Assembly (NCBI GenBank): GCA_002315555.1
Contig: DCHF01000045.1
Location: 1 to 51,361 of the forward strand
Direction: 5' to 3'
Length of the DNA stretch: 51,361 nucleotides
Source of the DNA: Lachnospiraceae bacterium UBA1759
GTDB taxonomy: Bacteria > Bacillota > Clostridia > Lachnospirales > Lachnospiraceae
Positions within the stretch are counted from its first letter, which is position 1. The number at the start of each line of letters is the position of its first letter. The translations under genes and the position numbers were made by a program. The notes beneath the pieces are model-generated. The model had not been told where the DNA came from. It saw nothing but the letters and a program-made list of their open reading frames with translations, and did not search any database. Below are positions 1 through 6,843 of the stretch, piece after piece.

Positions 1-10
1 GATTTTTCAT
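1..10 (-). CDS. 5' end of an unidentified gene leaving the window
   Basis: On the minus strand an ATG at 10-8 is preceded by AAGGAG (18-23) at a good 7-nt spacing, so a gene starts here and runs off the left edge; only Met-Lys-Asn is visible. It is co-directional with agrB, whose stop lies 265 bp upstream. Nothing can be said of the product from three codons. Confidence 0.4.
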
Positions 11-70
11 AGCTGGTCTCCTTGTTTGTTCTCCAATTATCGTCAACTAACATTTTTCTGGTCGATCAAT

Positions 71-97
71 ATGACGCGACTAGCCGCCTTGCGTCAT
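71..97. other. Inverted repeat upstream of the edge gene
   Basis: ATGACGC (71-77) and GCGTCAT (91-97) form a 7-bp stem with a 13-nt loop. There is no T-run on either side, so it is not a normal intrinsic terminator. Lying about 60 bp before the start at position 10, it could be an operator or a leader hairpin for that gene. The rest of 98-275 holds only very short frames; a good SD at 162-168 (minus) leads only to ATG-CGT-TAA. Confidence 0.3.
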
Positions 98-275
98 AAT
101 TGTTCATACCCTATTTTCTCAATCAAAACCCGAATATTACGCAATTAACGCATTGGCATCGCCTCCTTAACATCAATAGTTGCCAACTTTCACTTGCTTA
201 TTACATAACATAATGCTATCACCATCACACTTCATATTTGCCTGTCGTTCAAATACTGCAGCTTTTTGGCACGTT

Positions 276-842
276 TCAACACTTCTTCTCTAAAATTTTA
301 CCAATCACTCGTGACACAGCTGCAAAAACCAAAGCGGCAGCTATACAAGCAATTCCAATGACCTCCAGTCTGCATAGCAATATCAACCCCAAAATTGTCC
401 CTAACGTTATTCTTCGTGATTTCCGTCTTAATTGCTCTTTTTTCTCCTGCAAATACTCTTTCCTTGGATGTAAAACCAGCGGAATAGAAAACAATAATAC
501 CAATGCAATCAACAAAAGGAACAGTTGCCATTTTATATGAAGGATCCGAACATTTAGCAGTGAAATAAACATCCCCGCAGAAGTGGCACTTATACACATA
601 GCATGACTTTTGGCATGATAGCCGCCCCCATAGGTCTGTAAGATAAAAAACGTTATCGATATAACAACTGCTTCTGTCAGAGTTCTCATAACGCCCCCGA
701 TTGCAAGCAATATCAGCATCAATATTGCGTCATAAATAATACTTTCCAGCCCATATTCATATATTTCCCTTTCATCCTCGTTCACGACATTCCGTGAAAT
801 AAGATAGGCTATTGTTGTCTTTATAATTTTTATCATCCTCAT
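276..842 (-). CDS. agrB: AgrB-like autoinducer-processing membrane protease
   Basis: This is a 188-residue integral membrane protein of the AgrB family, which cuts the AgrD precursor and closes the peptide (thio)lactone ring at the membrane. The catalytic signature GGGYHAKSHAMC is present, with His76 and Cys83 seven residues apart, the same spacing as the catalytic His/Cys pair of staphylococcal AgrB. The N-terminus has the family's 'EDEREIYEYGLE' stretch, followed by several hydrophobic segments (roughly 34-50, 55-70, 85-125 and 145-175). The start is poorly fixed: GTG 845, ATG 842 and ATG 836 are all in frame and none has a clear SD; ATG 842 is used. It diverges from the xre gene across a palindrome (852-870), and the matching agrD lies beyond xre rather than next to agrB. 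Confidence 0.88.
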   Translation of the reverse strand: MRMIKIIKTTIAYLISRNVVNEDEREIYEYGLESIIYDAILMLILLAIGGVMRTLTEAVVISITFFILQTYGGGYHAKSHAMCISATSAGMFISLLNVRILHIKWQLFLLLIALVLLFSIPLVLHPRKEYLQEKKEQLRRKSRRITLGTILGLILLCRLEVIGIACIAAALVFAAVSRVIGKILEKKC

Positions 843-851
843 CACAATATA

Positions 852-870
852 TTGGCCATCAAATGGCCAA
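852..870. promoter_or_regulatory. Palindromic operator candidate between agrB and xre
   Basis: TTGGCCAT (852-859), CAA, ATGGCCAA (863-870) is a perfect 8-bp inverted repeat with a 3-nt spacer in the 90-bp gap between the divergent agrB and xre starts. It is within 10 bp of the agrB start and about 40 bp upstream of the xre -10. Inference: binding site of the Xre protein encoded next door. Confidence 0.5.
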
Positions 871-908
871 GAGTTTTACTCCGATATACGGTATTCTTAC
901 CTTAGGAT

Positions 909-924
909 TATAATACTAGGAGGG
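909..924 (+). promoter_or_regulatory. xre -10 box and SD
   Basis: TATAAT at 909-914 is a consensus -10 box; no good -35 is seen 16-18 bp upstream, as expected for an activated or weak promoter. AGGAGGG at 918-924 is the SD that selects the TTG start at 933. The two overlap so closely that the transcript from this -10 would start at or after the SD, so either the -10 match is fortuitous or the true promoter lies further upstream. Confidence 0.3.
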
Positions 925-932
925 ATACCTTT

Positions 933-1232
933 TTGTTCAGTGAAATCCTAGCACAAGAGCGCATGCGTCGGCAGCTTTCGCAAAAAGAATTGGCCACTTT
1001 GTGCCATGTCTCGTTAAGTACCATAAAAAATTGGGAAACCGGAAGCACGGATCCTTCTATCAGCAATTTGTTGACCTTATCTAAAATACTTGCCGTTTCA
1101 ACTGTTTTTCTTCTTGGACTCACTTCTTCTAAGATCATCAATCTTGACTGTCTGTCCGACGAAGAATTTCAAATTGCAAATCAACTCTTACAAACCTATA
1201 TTCTCACCAAAAAGCGGGACGATCGGACTTGA
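933..1232 (+). CDS. Xre-family helix-turn-helix regulator
   Basis: A 99-residue protein. Residues about 5-62 form a Cro/C1-type HTH: 'RMRRQLSQKELATLCHVS' then 'STIKNWETGSTDPSISNL', the recognition-helix and following-turn pattern of the family. The last 35 residues lack a recognised domain. The start is TTG at 933, chosen because of the strong AGGAGG eight bases upstream. It sits between agrB and agrD, pointing the opposite way from both, so it most likely controls signal production, probably through the palindrome at 852-870. Its 3' end overlaps the agrD terminator on the other strand. Target and effector are unknown. Confidence 0.85.
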   Translation: MFSEILAQERMRRQLSQKELATLCHVSLSTIKNWETGSTDPSISNLLTLSKILAVSTVFLLGLTSSKIINLDCLSDEEFQIANQLLQTYILTKKRDDRT

Positions 1233-1241
1233 TCATCCCGC
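1209..1241 (-). terminator. Intrinsic terminator of agrD
   Basis: On the minus strand GCGGGA-x-GATC pairs with GATC-x-TCCCGC (1214-1241) and is followed by TTTTT (1213-1209). It lies seven bases past the agrD stop and overlaps the last codons of the convergent xre gene. Confidence 0.8.
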
Positions 1242-1247
1242 AGTTGC

Positions 1248-1364
1248 TTATTCTTGCAGTTTTTTAGGTACATTCATTTCAAACATACCTTTTGCACTTG
1301 GAAGCCCTGCTCCGCTGTATGCAGCCTTACTAATAAGCTTTGCAAAAATCTTTAAAACAAACAT
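1248..1364 (-). CDS. agrD: AgrD-like autoinducing peptide precursor, serine type
   Basis: A 38-codon gene starting MFVLKIFAKLISKAAYSGAG and ending LPSAKGMFEMNVPKKLQE. It has the three AgrD parts: an amphipathic basic N-terminal helix (1-16), a short central signal segment, and an acidic/proline C-terminal tail (E29-x3-P33). The SD AAAGGAGGAT (1371-1380) is near perfect, with ATG 7 bases on, and a terminator follows the stop. There is no cysteine at all; Ser23 occupies the ring position, so the mature peptide would be a lactone, as known for the Staphylococcus intermedius AIP, whose 'IPTSTGFF' this resembles. The ring would run Ser23 to Met27 or Phe28. The gene is separated from agrB by xre, which is unusual. 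Too short for most gene callers. Confidence 0.8.
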   Translation of the reverse strand: MFVLKIFAKLISKAAYSGAGLPSAKGMFEMNVPKKLQE

Positions 1365-1474
1365 AAGGTTATCCTCCTTTCCGTCTCTATTCTATCACCC
1401 CCCATCAGTGTCTGCTTCTCTTTGTCAAACACCGCTTCATTCTGTCCGATATTCAATAAAAAAACAAAATAACT

Positions 1475-1505
1475 GCCAATGTCTTTGCAATATCCAGCCA
1501 ATGTC
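1475..1505. promoter_or_regulatory. Direct-repeat pair, likely LytTR (AgrA) binding site
   Basis: GCCAATGTC occurs at 1475-1483 and again at 1497-1505, a 9-bp exact repeat with a 22-bp period; similarity continues beyond the core (TTTGCAATATC / TTACAATATC). LytTR-domain regulators typically bind two roughly 9-bp direct repeats 21-22 bp apart. The site lies in the gap between agrD and agrA. Read on the minus strand (GACATTGGC) it points toward agrD, so AgrA autoinduction of agrD is the simplest reading. Confidence 0.6.
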
Positions 1506-1539
1506 TTACAATATCAACAAGCAGACATTTATGTCATAT

Positions 1540-1567
1540 TTGACAATTTTCCGCATTATTAGACAAT
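1540..1567 (+). promoter_or_regulatory. Possible agrA-agrC promoter
   Basis: A consensus -35 TTGACA (1540-1545) is followed after 16 bp by GACAAT (1562-1567), a 4/6 match to the -10 consensus. This would give a leader of about 50 nt before the agrA SD (AAGGGGGAG, 1609-1616). Confidence 0.35.
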
Positions 1568-1621
1568 TCAGATGATTGTTCATAAATATGTTGTATTTTA
1601 TCGTTATAAGGGGGAGTGTTT

Positions 1622-2347
1622 ATGTTAATTGCTATTTGTGACGATGAACAGATTTACATTGATTATCTTCTTCAGACGATCAAGCATTGGAAGGCCGCTA
1701 ATGATACCGTAAGTATTATTACTCATGTTTACCATTCTGCTGAGGAATTGATGATCGGAAAAATGGATCTGGAAGATTATGATCTGTTCTTCCTGGATCT
1801 GGTGCTTCCGAACATGAACGGTGTTGACCTGGCTAAAATTGTCAGGAAGAGTAATCCTTTTTGCACCATTGTATTTACAACCAACTATGATAAATATCTT
1901 GAAGATGGTTATGAAATTTCAATTTATCGTTATTTACGCAAACCATTAACGGAAGATAAAATCAAAACCTGTTTGGATTATGCCCGTACTCAGAGTTTAT
2001 ATGCGGCAAAAAGCATATTATTCAAAGTGGACGGGGAAACCCGTCGAATCGAAATGAATACCATAAAGTATATGAATGCAGGCATTCATGTCATCATGGT
2101 TCACACGATTTCGGATACTATAACGGCATCCTATCGCTCATCCATTGATACTTTTTATGAGGAGTTAAACACTCCGCATTTCATTCGCTGCCACCGTGGT
2201 TATATTGTTAACATGCTTTATGTAGACCGCTTCACTTCATCAGCCATATATTTATTGGGTGATGACACGCCCATTCCAATTGGCCGCAAATATCATGACG
2301 ACACGATCATGAAACTAAAACAATATTTCAAAAACGATTTCACCTGA
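1622..2347 (+). CDS. agrA: AgrA-like LytTR response regulator
   Basis: A 241-residue response regulator. The receiver domain (1-125) has the acidic pair Asp7-Asp8, the phospho-acceptor Asp59 in 'FFLDLVLPNMNG', the conserved Thr region 'VFTTNYDKYLEDGYE' and the Lys in 'YLRKPL'. Residues about 135-235 are a LytTR DNA-binding domain ('FIRCHRGYIVNM', 'IPIGRKYHDD'). The ATG at 1622 is preferred over the in-frame GTG at 1616 because the GTG lies inside the SD. It is transcribed with agrC 16 bp downstream. Its likely DNA target is the direct repeat at 1475-1505. Confidence 0.9.
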   Translation: MLIAICDDEQIYIDYLLQTIKHWKAANDTVSIITHVYHSAEELMIGKMDLEDYDLFFLDLVLPNMNGVDLAKIVRKSNPFCTIVFTTNYDKYLEDGYEISIYRYLRKPLTEDKIKTCLDYARTQSLYAAKSILFKVDGETRRIEMNTIKYMNAGIHVIMVHTISDTITASYRSSIDTFYEELNTPHFIRCHRGYIVNMLYVDRFTSSAIYLLGDDTPIPIGRKYHDDTIMKLKQYFKNDFT

Positions 2348-2363
2348 CCTGGCGAGGATACTT

Positions 2364-3668
2364 ATGCTTTTATCAAACCCACTGCTCCTGATATTTGAAA
2401 TTCTGATCAATATATACGAGGGCTTTCTTTACATTCTTTTCTGCAATGCGGTTTTTCATTCTAAAAGAAAGCACCGTTTATGGTCTGTTGTTTTTATATT
2501 ACTTATAGGTGCTGTTTATACTCTTTATTCGCTATTTGACTGGCCCTTGACAGATGCCTGCATTTTTATACTGCCCATCATCTACTCACTGATATTTTTT
2601 GATAATCCGCCAATCGAATGTATTTTCTGGAATGTAATCCTGGGTACTGTTGTCTTTGGCGTAATAAACCTGTGCTACGCTTTTTACATTGTAATTCTGG
2701 GGCACAACTTCGCTTTTTTATCAAACGAAAACCTTGCCCGAATTCCATATGTAATAATAACAAACGCATTAATAACCGCCGCATTGTTCCTGCTGATTCA
2801 GCAGAAAAAACGATGTCTGTATGAAAAATATTCCCTTATTCTGCTCAGCTTCATCAGTTTAATATCAATCAGCATCGTCGATATTCTTTATTTCTTTTAC
2901 GACGAATATACTGTTTCTGTGCAGTGGGTGCTGATCATTTCAGTGCTTGCCTTTTGTGTGTCGATTCTCTCAATTGCAATGTACCGAATCATCAGTTCGT
3001 ATGTTCCAAAAATGAGTGCACACGAACAGCTGGTTCTGCTTCAGCAAAACAATGAAAAAGAACTTGAAAATATACAAAAAAGCTGGGATGCAATGAGCGG
3101 GTTAAAGCATGACCTGAATAATCACATCAACATTTTATATACCATGTTTGAAAACGGAGAAATGGAGCCGGGAAAACAATACATTGACTCTCTCAGAAAA
3201 AAAGTCGCGAAAAGCATCAACACCGGCTGTCGTTCCCTCGACTATCTTTTAATGCTGAAAACCGAAGAGTTGAAGAAAACAAATGCAGTTTTTCATTGTC
3301 ACCTCGGAGATCTGTCTGAAATTCCGGTTGATGAAAGTACGCTCTGTGCAATCGTCAGCAATTTACTGGACAACGCCATAGAAGCATTGCTTCGTCAGGC
3401 AAACAGTCCGGATGAACTGAACCTGACGCTGAAGATCAATCGTGTACGAAACATGCTTTCTATTGATTGCACGAACACAATTCAACCAAACATGGTCAAA
3501 CAGGACGGACAATTATTGATTTCCAGCAAGCGCCCGGGAAATATACCCGGTATTGGTCTGGAAAACGTCAAGCGAATGGTCCGCGAAGTTTCCGGTGAAC
3601 TCGATATCGAAATAACAGACACGTTTTTTAATATCAACATTATGATCCCTTATCCGTTTAAACGGTAA
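2364..3668 (+). CDS. agrC: AgrC-like GHKL sensor histidine kinase
   Basis: A 434-residue membrane kinase. The first 205 residues form about six hydrophobic segments, the usual AgrC sensor architecture for a peptide signal. A helical linker leads to 'SGLKHDLNNHINIL' with phospho-acceptor His249. The GHKL ATPase follows: N-box 'NLLDNAIEAL' near 332-342 and the G-box 'GNIPGIGLENVKRMV' near 393-408. SD GCGAGGAT precedes the ATG. It is the second gene of the agrA-agrC pair and is closed by a strong terminator. The inferred ligand is the product of agrD/agrB. Confidence 0.9.
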   Translation: MLLSNPLLLIFEILINIYEGFLYILFCNAVFHSKRKHRLWSVVFILLIGAVYTLYSLFDWPLTDACIFILPIIYSLIFFDNPPIECIFWNVILGTVVFGVINLCYAFYIVILGHNFAFLSNENLARIPYVIITNALITAALFLLIQQKKRCLYEKYSLILLSFISLISISIVDILYFFYDEYTVSVQWVLIISVLAFCVSILSIAMYRIISSYVPKMSAHEQLVLLQQNNEKELENIQKSWDAMSGLKHDLNNHINILYTMFENGEMEPGKQYIDSLRKKVAKSINTGCRSLDYLLMLKTEELKKTNAVFHCHLGDLSEIPVDESTLCAIVSNLLDNAIEALLRQANSPDELNLTLKINRVRNMLSIDCTNTIQPNMVKQDGQLLISSKRPGNIPGIGLENVKRMVREVSGELDIEITDTFFNINIMIPYPFKR

Positions 3669-3675
3669 AAAACCA

Positions 3676-3704
3676 CCCGGGAAGTTGCTTCCCGGGCGTT
3701 TTTT
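3676..3704. terminator. Bidirectional terminator between agrC and a lipoprotein gene
   Basis: CCCGGGAAG (3676-3684), loop TTG, CTTCCCGGG (3688-3696), then CGTTTTTT. On the other strand the stem is followed by TGGTTTTTT, so it can end both agrC and the convergent gene at 3709. Confidence 0.88.
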
Positions 3705-3708
3705 CACT

Positions 3709-4173
3709 TTATTCTGCTGTAAATTCCGCTGTGACAAACTCCGGACCGTTCGTTTCGGAATCAACCTGCACGACGATTCGGTATGTTCCGGCATCAAGCG
3801 CGCCTTTGATTACGTAACTGAGTGAATACTCCTCATCCAGTTCTCTGTCAGGCTCTGCCACCTGCATGACTGCCGGATAGGTGGGATCCGTGTCAAATTT
3901 CACTTCCTGCCAGGTGTCATTGTAAAGCATTTCCAGGTAGAACTGACACCCAAACGAATAACTGACAGAAGAATGATTCGCCAGAACCGCACGAATCGTT
4001 CCGGGATTTTGGGCTTCCTGAACCGCGCCGTCGGTGATCGTCAGCGTCACCTCCTCGGCAATTTTACGAACGCGGGAAGGCGATAACGGACGGGCCGGGG
4101 TCGGAGATCCATTGCTGCAGGAACATAAGAGCATACTTAATACAAGTGCGCAAATAATCAGGCGTCTTTTCAT
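3709..4173 (-). CDS. Small secreted lipoprotein, function unknown
   Basis: A 154-residue protein with a lipoprotein signal: basic MKRR, hydrophobic core, and lipobox LCSC with the modified Cys near residue 18, followed by a Ser/Pro/Thr-rich spacer. The remaining 100 residues look like a beta-sandwich ('TLTITDGAVQEAQNPGTIRA', 'GTYRIVVQVDS'), reminiscent of small Ig-like extracellular modules that measure or buffer surface interactions, but I cannot name a family. A longer in-frame start at 4281 exists; ATG 4173 is chosen because of GGAGGAT (4177-4183) and because it exposes the signal peptide. Single gene, ended by the shared terminator. Confidence 0.75.
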   Translation of the reverse strand: MKRRLIICALVLSMLLCSCSNGSPTPARPLSPSRVRKIAEEVTLTITDGAVQEAQNPGTIRAVLANHSSVSYSFGCQFYLEMLYNDTWQEVKFDTDPTYPAVMQVAEPDRELDEEYSLSYVIKGALDAGTYRIVVQVDSETNGPEFVTAEFTAE

Positions 4174-4406
4174 TTTATCCTCCATTCTCCCAATGGGTAA
4201 TTGAATGACAGCTCTGCAATATGGAGCAATCACCTCCTCTTTGTTGATTATCAACCTACCACAGCCCGGTCCCAAAGTCAAGTATGCCCCCTCCTGCTAA
4301 CGATGTCGTATTGTGCCAGAATCATGCATTATTTGAACCGCGAATAATTTTCTTGCCAAACTCATCCCGAAAAAGATATAATAATCCCAAGAAAACGGAG
4401 GTTCCC

Positions 4407-5060
4407 ATGCGCTACAAATGTCTGGTGGCAGACCACGACGATACTGTCGTAAACAGCACTGCCACCGTCCACTATCCCAGTTTTGTTGAATACGAGAAGA
4501 TCTATCACCCCGAAGTGCAGATGTCGTTAGAGGAGTACTTTGAACACAACTTTGATCCCGGCGTTTACACGTTCTTTCATGAGATCCTGGGGATGGATGA
4601 AGCGGAAATGAAGCGCGAGGAAGCTTTCTGGCGCGAATATGCCGCCGCCCACTCCGCGCCGGCTTATCCGGGCATGAAGGAGATTCTGGAGCGCGTCAAG
4701 GCGGAAGGCGGCATCCTCTGTGTGGATTCGCATTCCTTCACCGCCAATATTCTTCGCGATTACCGGGAAAGTGCCCTTCCGATGCCGGACCTTGTCTATG
4801 GCTGGGATCTGGAAAAGGACAAGCGGAAACCCGCACCCTGGACACTCTTTGAGATCATGAAAAAGTTCGATCTCAAGCCGTCGGAGATCCTGGTTCTGGA
4901 CGACCTCAAGCCCGGCTATGACATGGCACGGGCCACCGGTGTGGATTTTGCCGCTGCCGGCTGGGCCAATGACATTCCGAGCATTGAAAACTTCATGAGA
5001 GAAAACTGCGATTTTTATTTTAAGACGATTCGGGAGTTTGAAGAATTCTTTTTCTCATGA
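4407..5060 (+). CDS. HAD-superfamily hydrolase
   Basis: A 217-residue HAD phosphatase-like protein. Motif I is 'VADHDDTVVNS', giving nucleophile Asp9 and acid/base Asp11; a helical cap follows (about 20-90), then motif II 'CVDSHSF', Lys in 'EKDKRKPAP' and motif IV 'LVLDDLKPGYDMARATG', the phosphoglycolate-phosphatase-like order. The substrate is not deducible. ATG 4407 follows the SD AACGGAGG; an upstream in-frame ATG at 4284 has none. It stands alone between the lipoprotein and the dehydrogenase gene. Confidence 0.82.
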   Translation: MRYKCLVADHDDTVVNSTATVHYPSFVEYEKIYHPEVQMSLEEYFEHNFDPGVYTFFHEILGMDEAEMKREEAFWREYAAAHSAPAYPGMKEILERVKAEGGILCVDSHSFTANILRDYRESALPMPDLVYGWDLEKDKRKPAPWTLFEIMKKFDLKPSEILVLDDLKPGYDMARATGVDFAAAGWANDIPSIENFMRENCDFYFKTIREFEEFFFS

Positions 5061-5142
5061 ACATAAATAAACGGCAGGCTCAGATTCCCAGAGCACTGCC
5101 GCAATACAGGTACATTTGACGAGACATTGAAAAGGAGACCTT

Positions 5143-6102
5143 ATGTACAACATTCTGATCACGATTCCCATGGAAGAAATTCACCTGGACCGACTGAAGG
5201 AAATCTGCCCTGACGCTTCTTACACAACGGTTTCACCGCGTGAAGTTACAGCTGAAATGGCTCATTCCGCCGATATCATCCTCGGCAACGTCTCTCCGGC
5301 GCTCATCAAGGGCTCTGAAAAGCTGAAATGGATCCAGCTGAACAGCGCCGGAACCGACGGCTACACCACTCCCGGCGTGCTTCCGGAGGGCTGTCTCCTG
5401 ACCAATGCCACCGGCGCTTACGGACTGGCCATTTCCGAGCACATGCTGGCGATGCTCCTGACGCTGATGAAGCGCCTGAACCAGTACGGCGATGATCAGA
5501 AAACGCATACCTGGTCCGACCGCGGGCCGGTGAATTCCATCGACGGCGCAAAGACGCTGGTGGTGGGATGCGGAGACATCGGCGGCGACTTTGCCCGCAA
5601 GATGAACGCGCTTGGCAGCTCTGTAACAGGCATTCGCCGCACCGTGCAGGAAAAGCCGGACTATCTGGACGCTCAGTATCAGATGGATGCCTTAAAAACG
5701 CTTCTTCCGGATGCGGACATTGTTGCCGCTGCGCTTCCAGGCACCAGGGAAACCTATAAGATCTTCAACGAAGAGACCTTTGGCCTGATGAAGGAAGGCG
5801 CGATCTTCCTGAACGTGGGCCGCGGTACTGCCGTGGATTCCGACGCCCTGGCCGCCGCTCTGAACAGCGGTCACCTGTTTGGCGCCGGCATCGACGTCAC
5901 TGACCCGGAACCGCTTCCCGCCGACCATCCGCTGTGGGACGCTAAAAACATCCTGATCACGCCGCACATCTCCGGCAACTACCACCTGAACGAAACGCTG
6001 GAGCGCATCCGCCGCATTGCCACGGAAAATTTGGGACATTTCCTGAAGGGAGAGCCCATGCGAAATATCGTGGATTTTGAGACGGGGTATCGTAAAGCAT
6101 AA
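5143..6102 (+). CDS. D-isomer-specific 2-hydroxyacid dehydrogenase
   Basis: A 319-residue NAD(P)-dependent dehydrogenase of the D-2-hydroxyacid family (glyoxylate/hydroxypyruvate or phosphoglycerate-dehydrogenase-like). The Rossmann motif is 'VVGCGDIGGDFARKM' at about 142-156. The catalytic triad is visible as Arg in 'NVGRGTAVDSD', Glu in 'DVTDPEPLPADHPL' and His in 'ITPHISGNYH'. There is no C-terminal ACT domain, unlike the serA product at 44331. SD AAAGGAGACC. The gene ends 2 bp before the perfect inverted repeat at 6105, which may terminate it. Substrate uncertain. Confidence 0.88.
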   Translation: MYNILITIPMEEIHLDRLKEICPDASYTTVSPREVTAEMAHSADIILGNVSPALIKGSEKLKWIQLNSAGTDGYTTPGVLPEGCLLTNATGAYGLAISEHMLAMLLTLMKRLNQYGDDQKTHTWSDRGPVNSIDGAKTLVVGCGDIGGDFARKMNALGSSVTGIRRTVQEKPDYLDAQYQMDALKTLLPDADIVAAALPGTRETYKIFNEETFGLMKEGAIFLNVGRGTAVDSDALAAALNSGHLFGAGIDVTDPEPLPADHPLWDAKNILITPHISGNYHLNETLERIRRIATENLGHFLKGEPMRNIVDFETGYRKA

Positions 6103-6104
6103 AG

Positions 6105-6165
6105 TTGACACCGGGGACGTTTCATTTTGTCAACCATTGACAAAATGAAACGTCCCCGGTGTCAA
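6105..6165. repeat. Perfect 29-bp inverted repeat element
   Basis: A 29-bp arm (6105-6133) starting TTGACACCGGGGACG is followed by CCA and its exact reverse complement (6137-6165). The 61-bp unit forms a near-ideal hairpin. A truncated second copy is at 8300-8332. I recall the core GACACCGGGGACG as a dispersed repeat in other bacterial genomes, often linked with REP-type transposases, but this needs a search. It separates two convergent genes and could act as a terminator. Confidence 0.85.
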
Positions 6166-6175
6166 TCACTCTGGC

Positions 6176-6823
6176 CTATTCTATTTCAACCAATACTATT
6201 TCATCCTCCACTTCTCGATTCCGCTTCTCATCAGCAACCCACTTATACTCCGGCACTGTTTTCCCTTCCGAGCAATATGTTACCAAAATACACTTTTCAT
6301 TTTCAGGTTCTGATAATGTCAAAAAACGACTTAATGGATTATCCTTATTCAAAGTCGTGCTATATTGTATCTCTCCGTCAGCTTCAAATACAGAGATGAA
6401 ACCGACGATTTCATCGTCCCGGGTCACCGCGTAATTGAACACACCTGTTGCCACAGGAACTTCATCCTGCAGTTCATAAATACAGAATGGTTTTAATATA
6501 GAAAATGTACCATCGGTATACTGCATCCGAATACTGTTTATCATTTCATCCACGTTGGATTTTACATAATCATTATAACTATCGGGGGCAGATTCAATGA
6601 TACATTTGAAATACTCCAGTGGATCAATAACCTGCGCAGATTCAAGAGAATCCGCAACTACATCGGTCGTTTTCTTTTCACTGCTGTTCTCTGTGGTTAG
6701 AACTGCTGTAGTTTCAACTACAGCAACTCCCGTGGATACCTGCTGTTTTTCCGTCTCTTTCCGGCATGAGCAGAGCATAAAGCCCATAGCCATACATATA
6801 AAAAACACCTGATATTTTATCAT
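6176..6823 (-). CDS. Lipoprotein resembling the neighbouring protease's propeptide
   Basis: A 215-residue lipoprotein: signal MIKYQVFFICMAMGFMLCSC with lipobox MLCSC, then a Thr/Ser/Val-rich linker (about 21-65). Residues 70-210 align by eye with residues 45-180 of the upstream protease: 'YNDYVKSNVDEMI' against 'YDQYLLSNIDEIL', 'ILKPFCIYE' against 'IMKPYRVVL', 'FNYAVTRDDEIVGF' against 'LNYAVVADDRIVCV'. There is no peptidase domain. The ATG at 6823 follows GAGGAG (6831-6836). It lies 20 bp downstream of the protease gene in one operon. Inference: a membrane-held inhibitor or folding partner of the protease, analogous to SpeB and its propeptide-like inhibitor Spi in Streptococcus pyogenes. Confidence 0.78.
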   Translation of the reverse strand: MIKYQVFFICMAMGFMLCSCRKETEKQQVSTGVAVVETTAVLTTENSSEKKTTDVVADSLESAQVIDPLEYFKCIIESAPDSYNDYVKSNVDEMINSIRMQYTDGTFSILKPFCIYELQDEVPVATGVFNYAVTRDDEIVGFISVFEADGEIQYSTTLNKDNPLSRFLTLSEPENEKCILVTYCSEGKTVPEYKWVADEKRNREVEDEIVLVEIE

Positions 6824-6843
6824 CACAACTCTCCTCTGAATAA

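Noticed and set aside
151..168. AAGGAGG followed by ATG-CGT-TAA downstream of agrB
   Set aside because: A strong SD but a two-codon frame; could be a minigene or decay product, not enough to annotate as a gene.
1090..1575. 161-codon plus-strand frame after xre
   Set aside because: It overlaps xre, the agrD gene (on the other strand) and the repeat region, has no SD and no recognisable domain; codon use is not gene-like.
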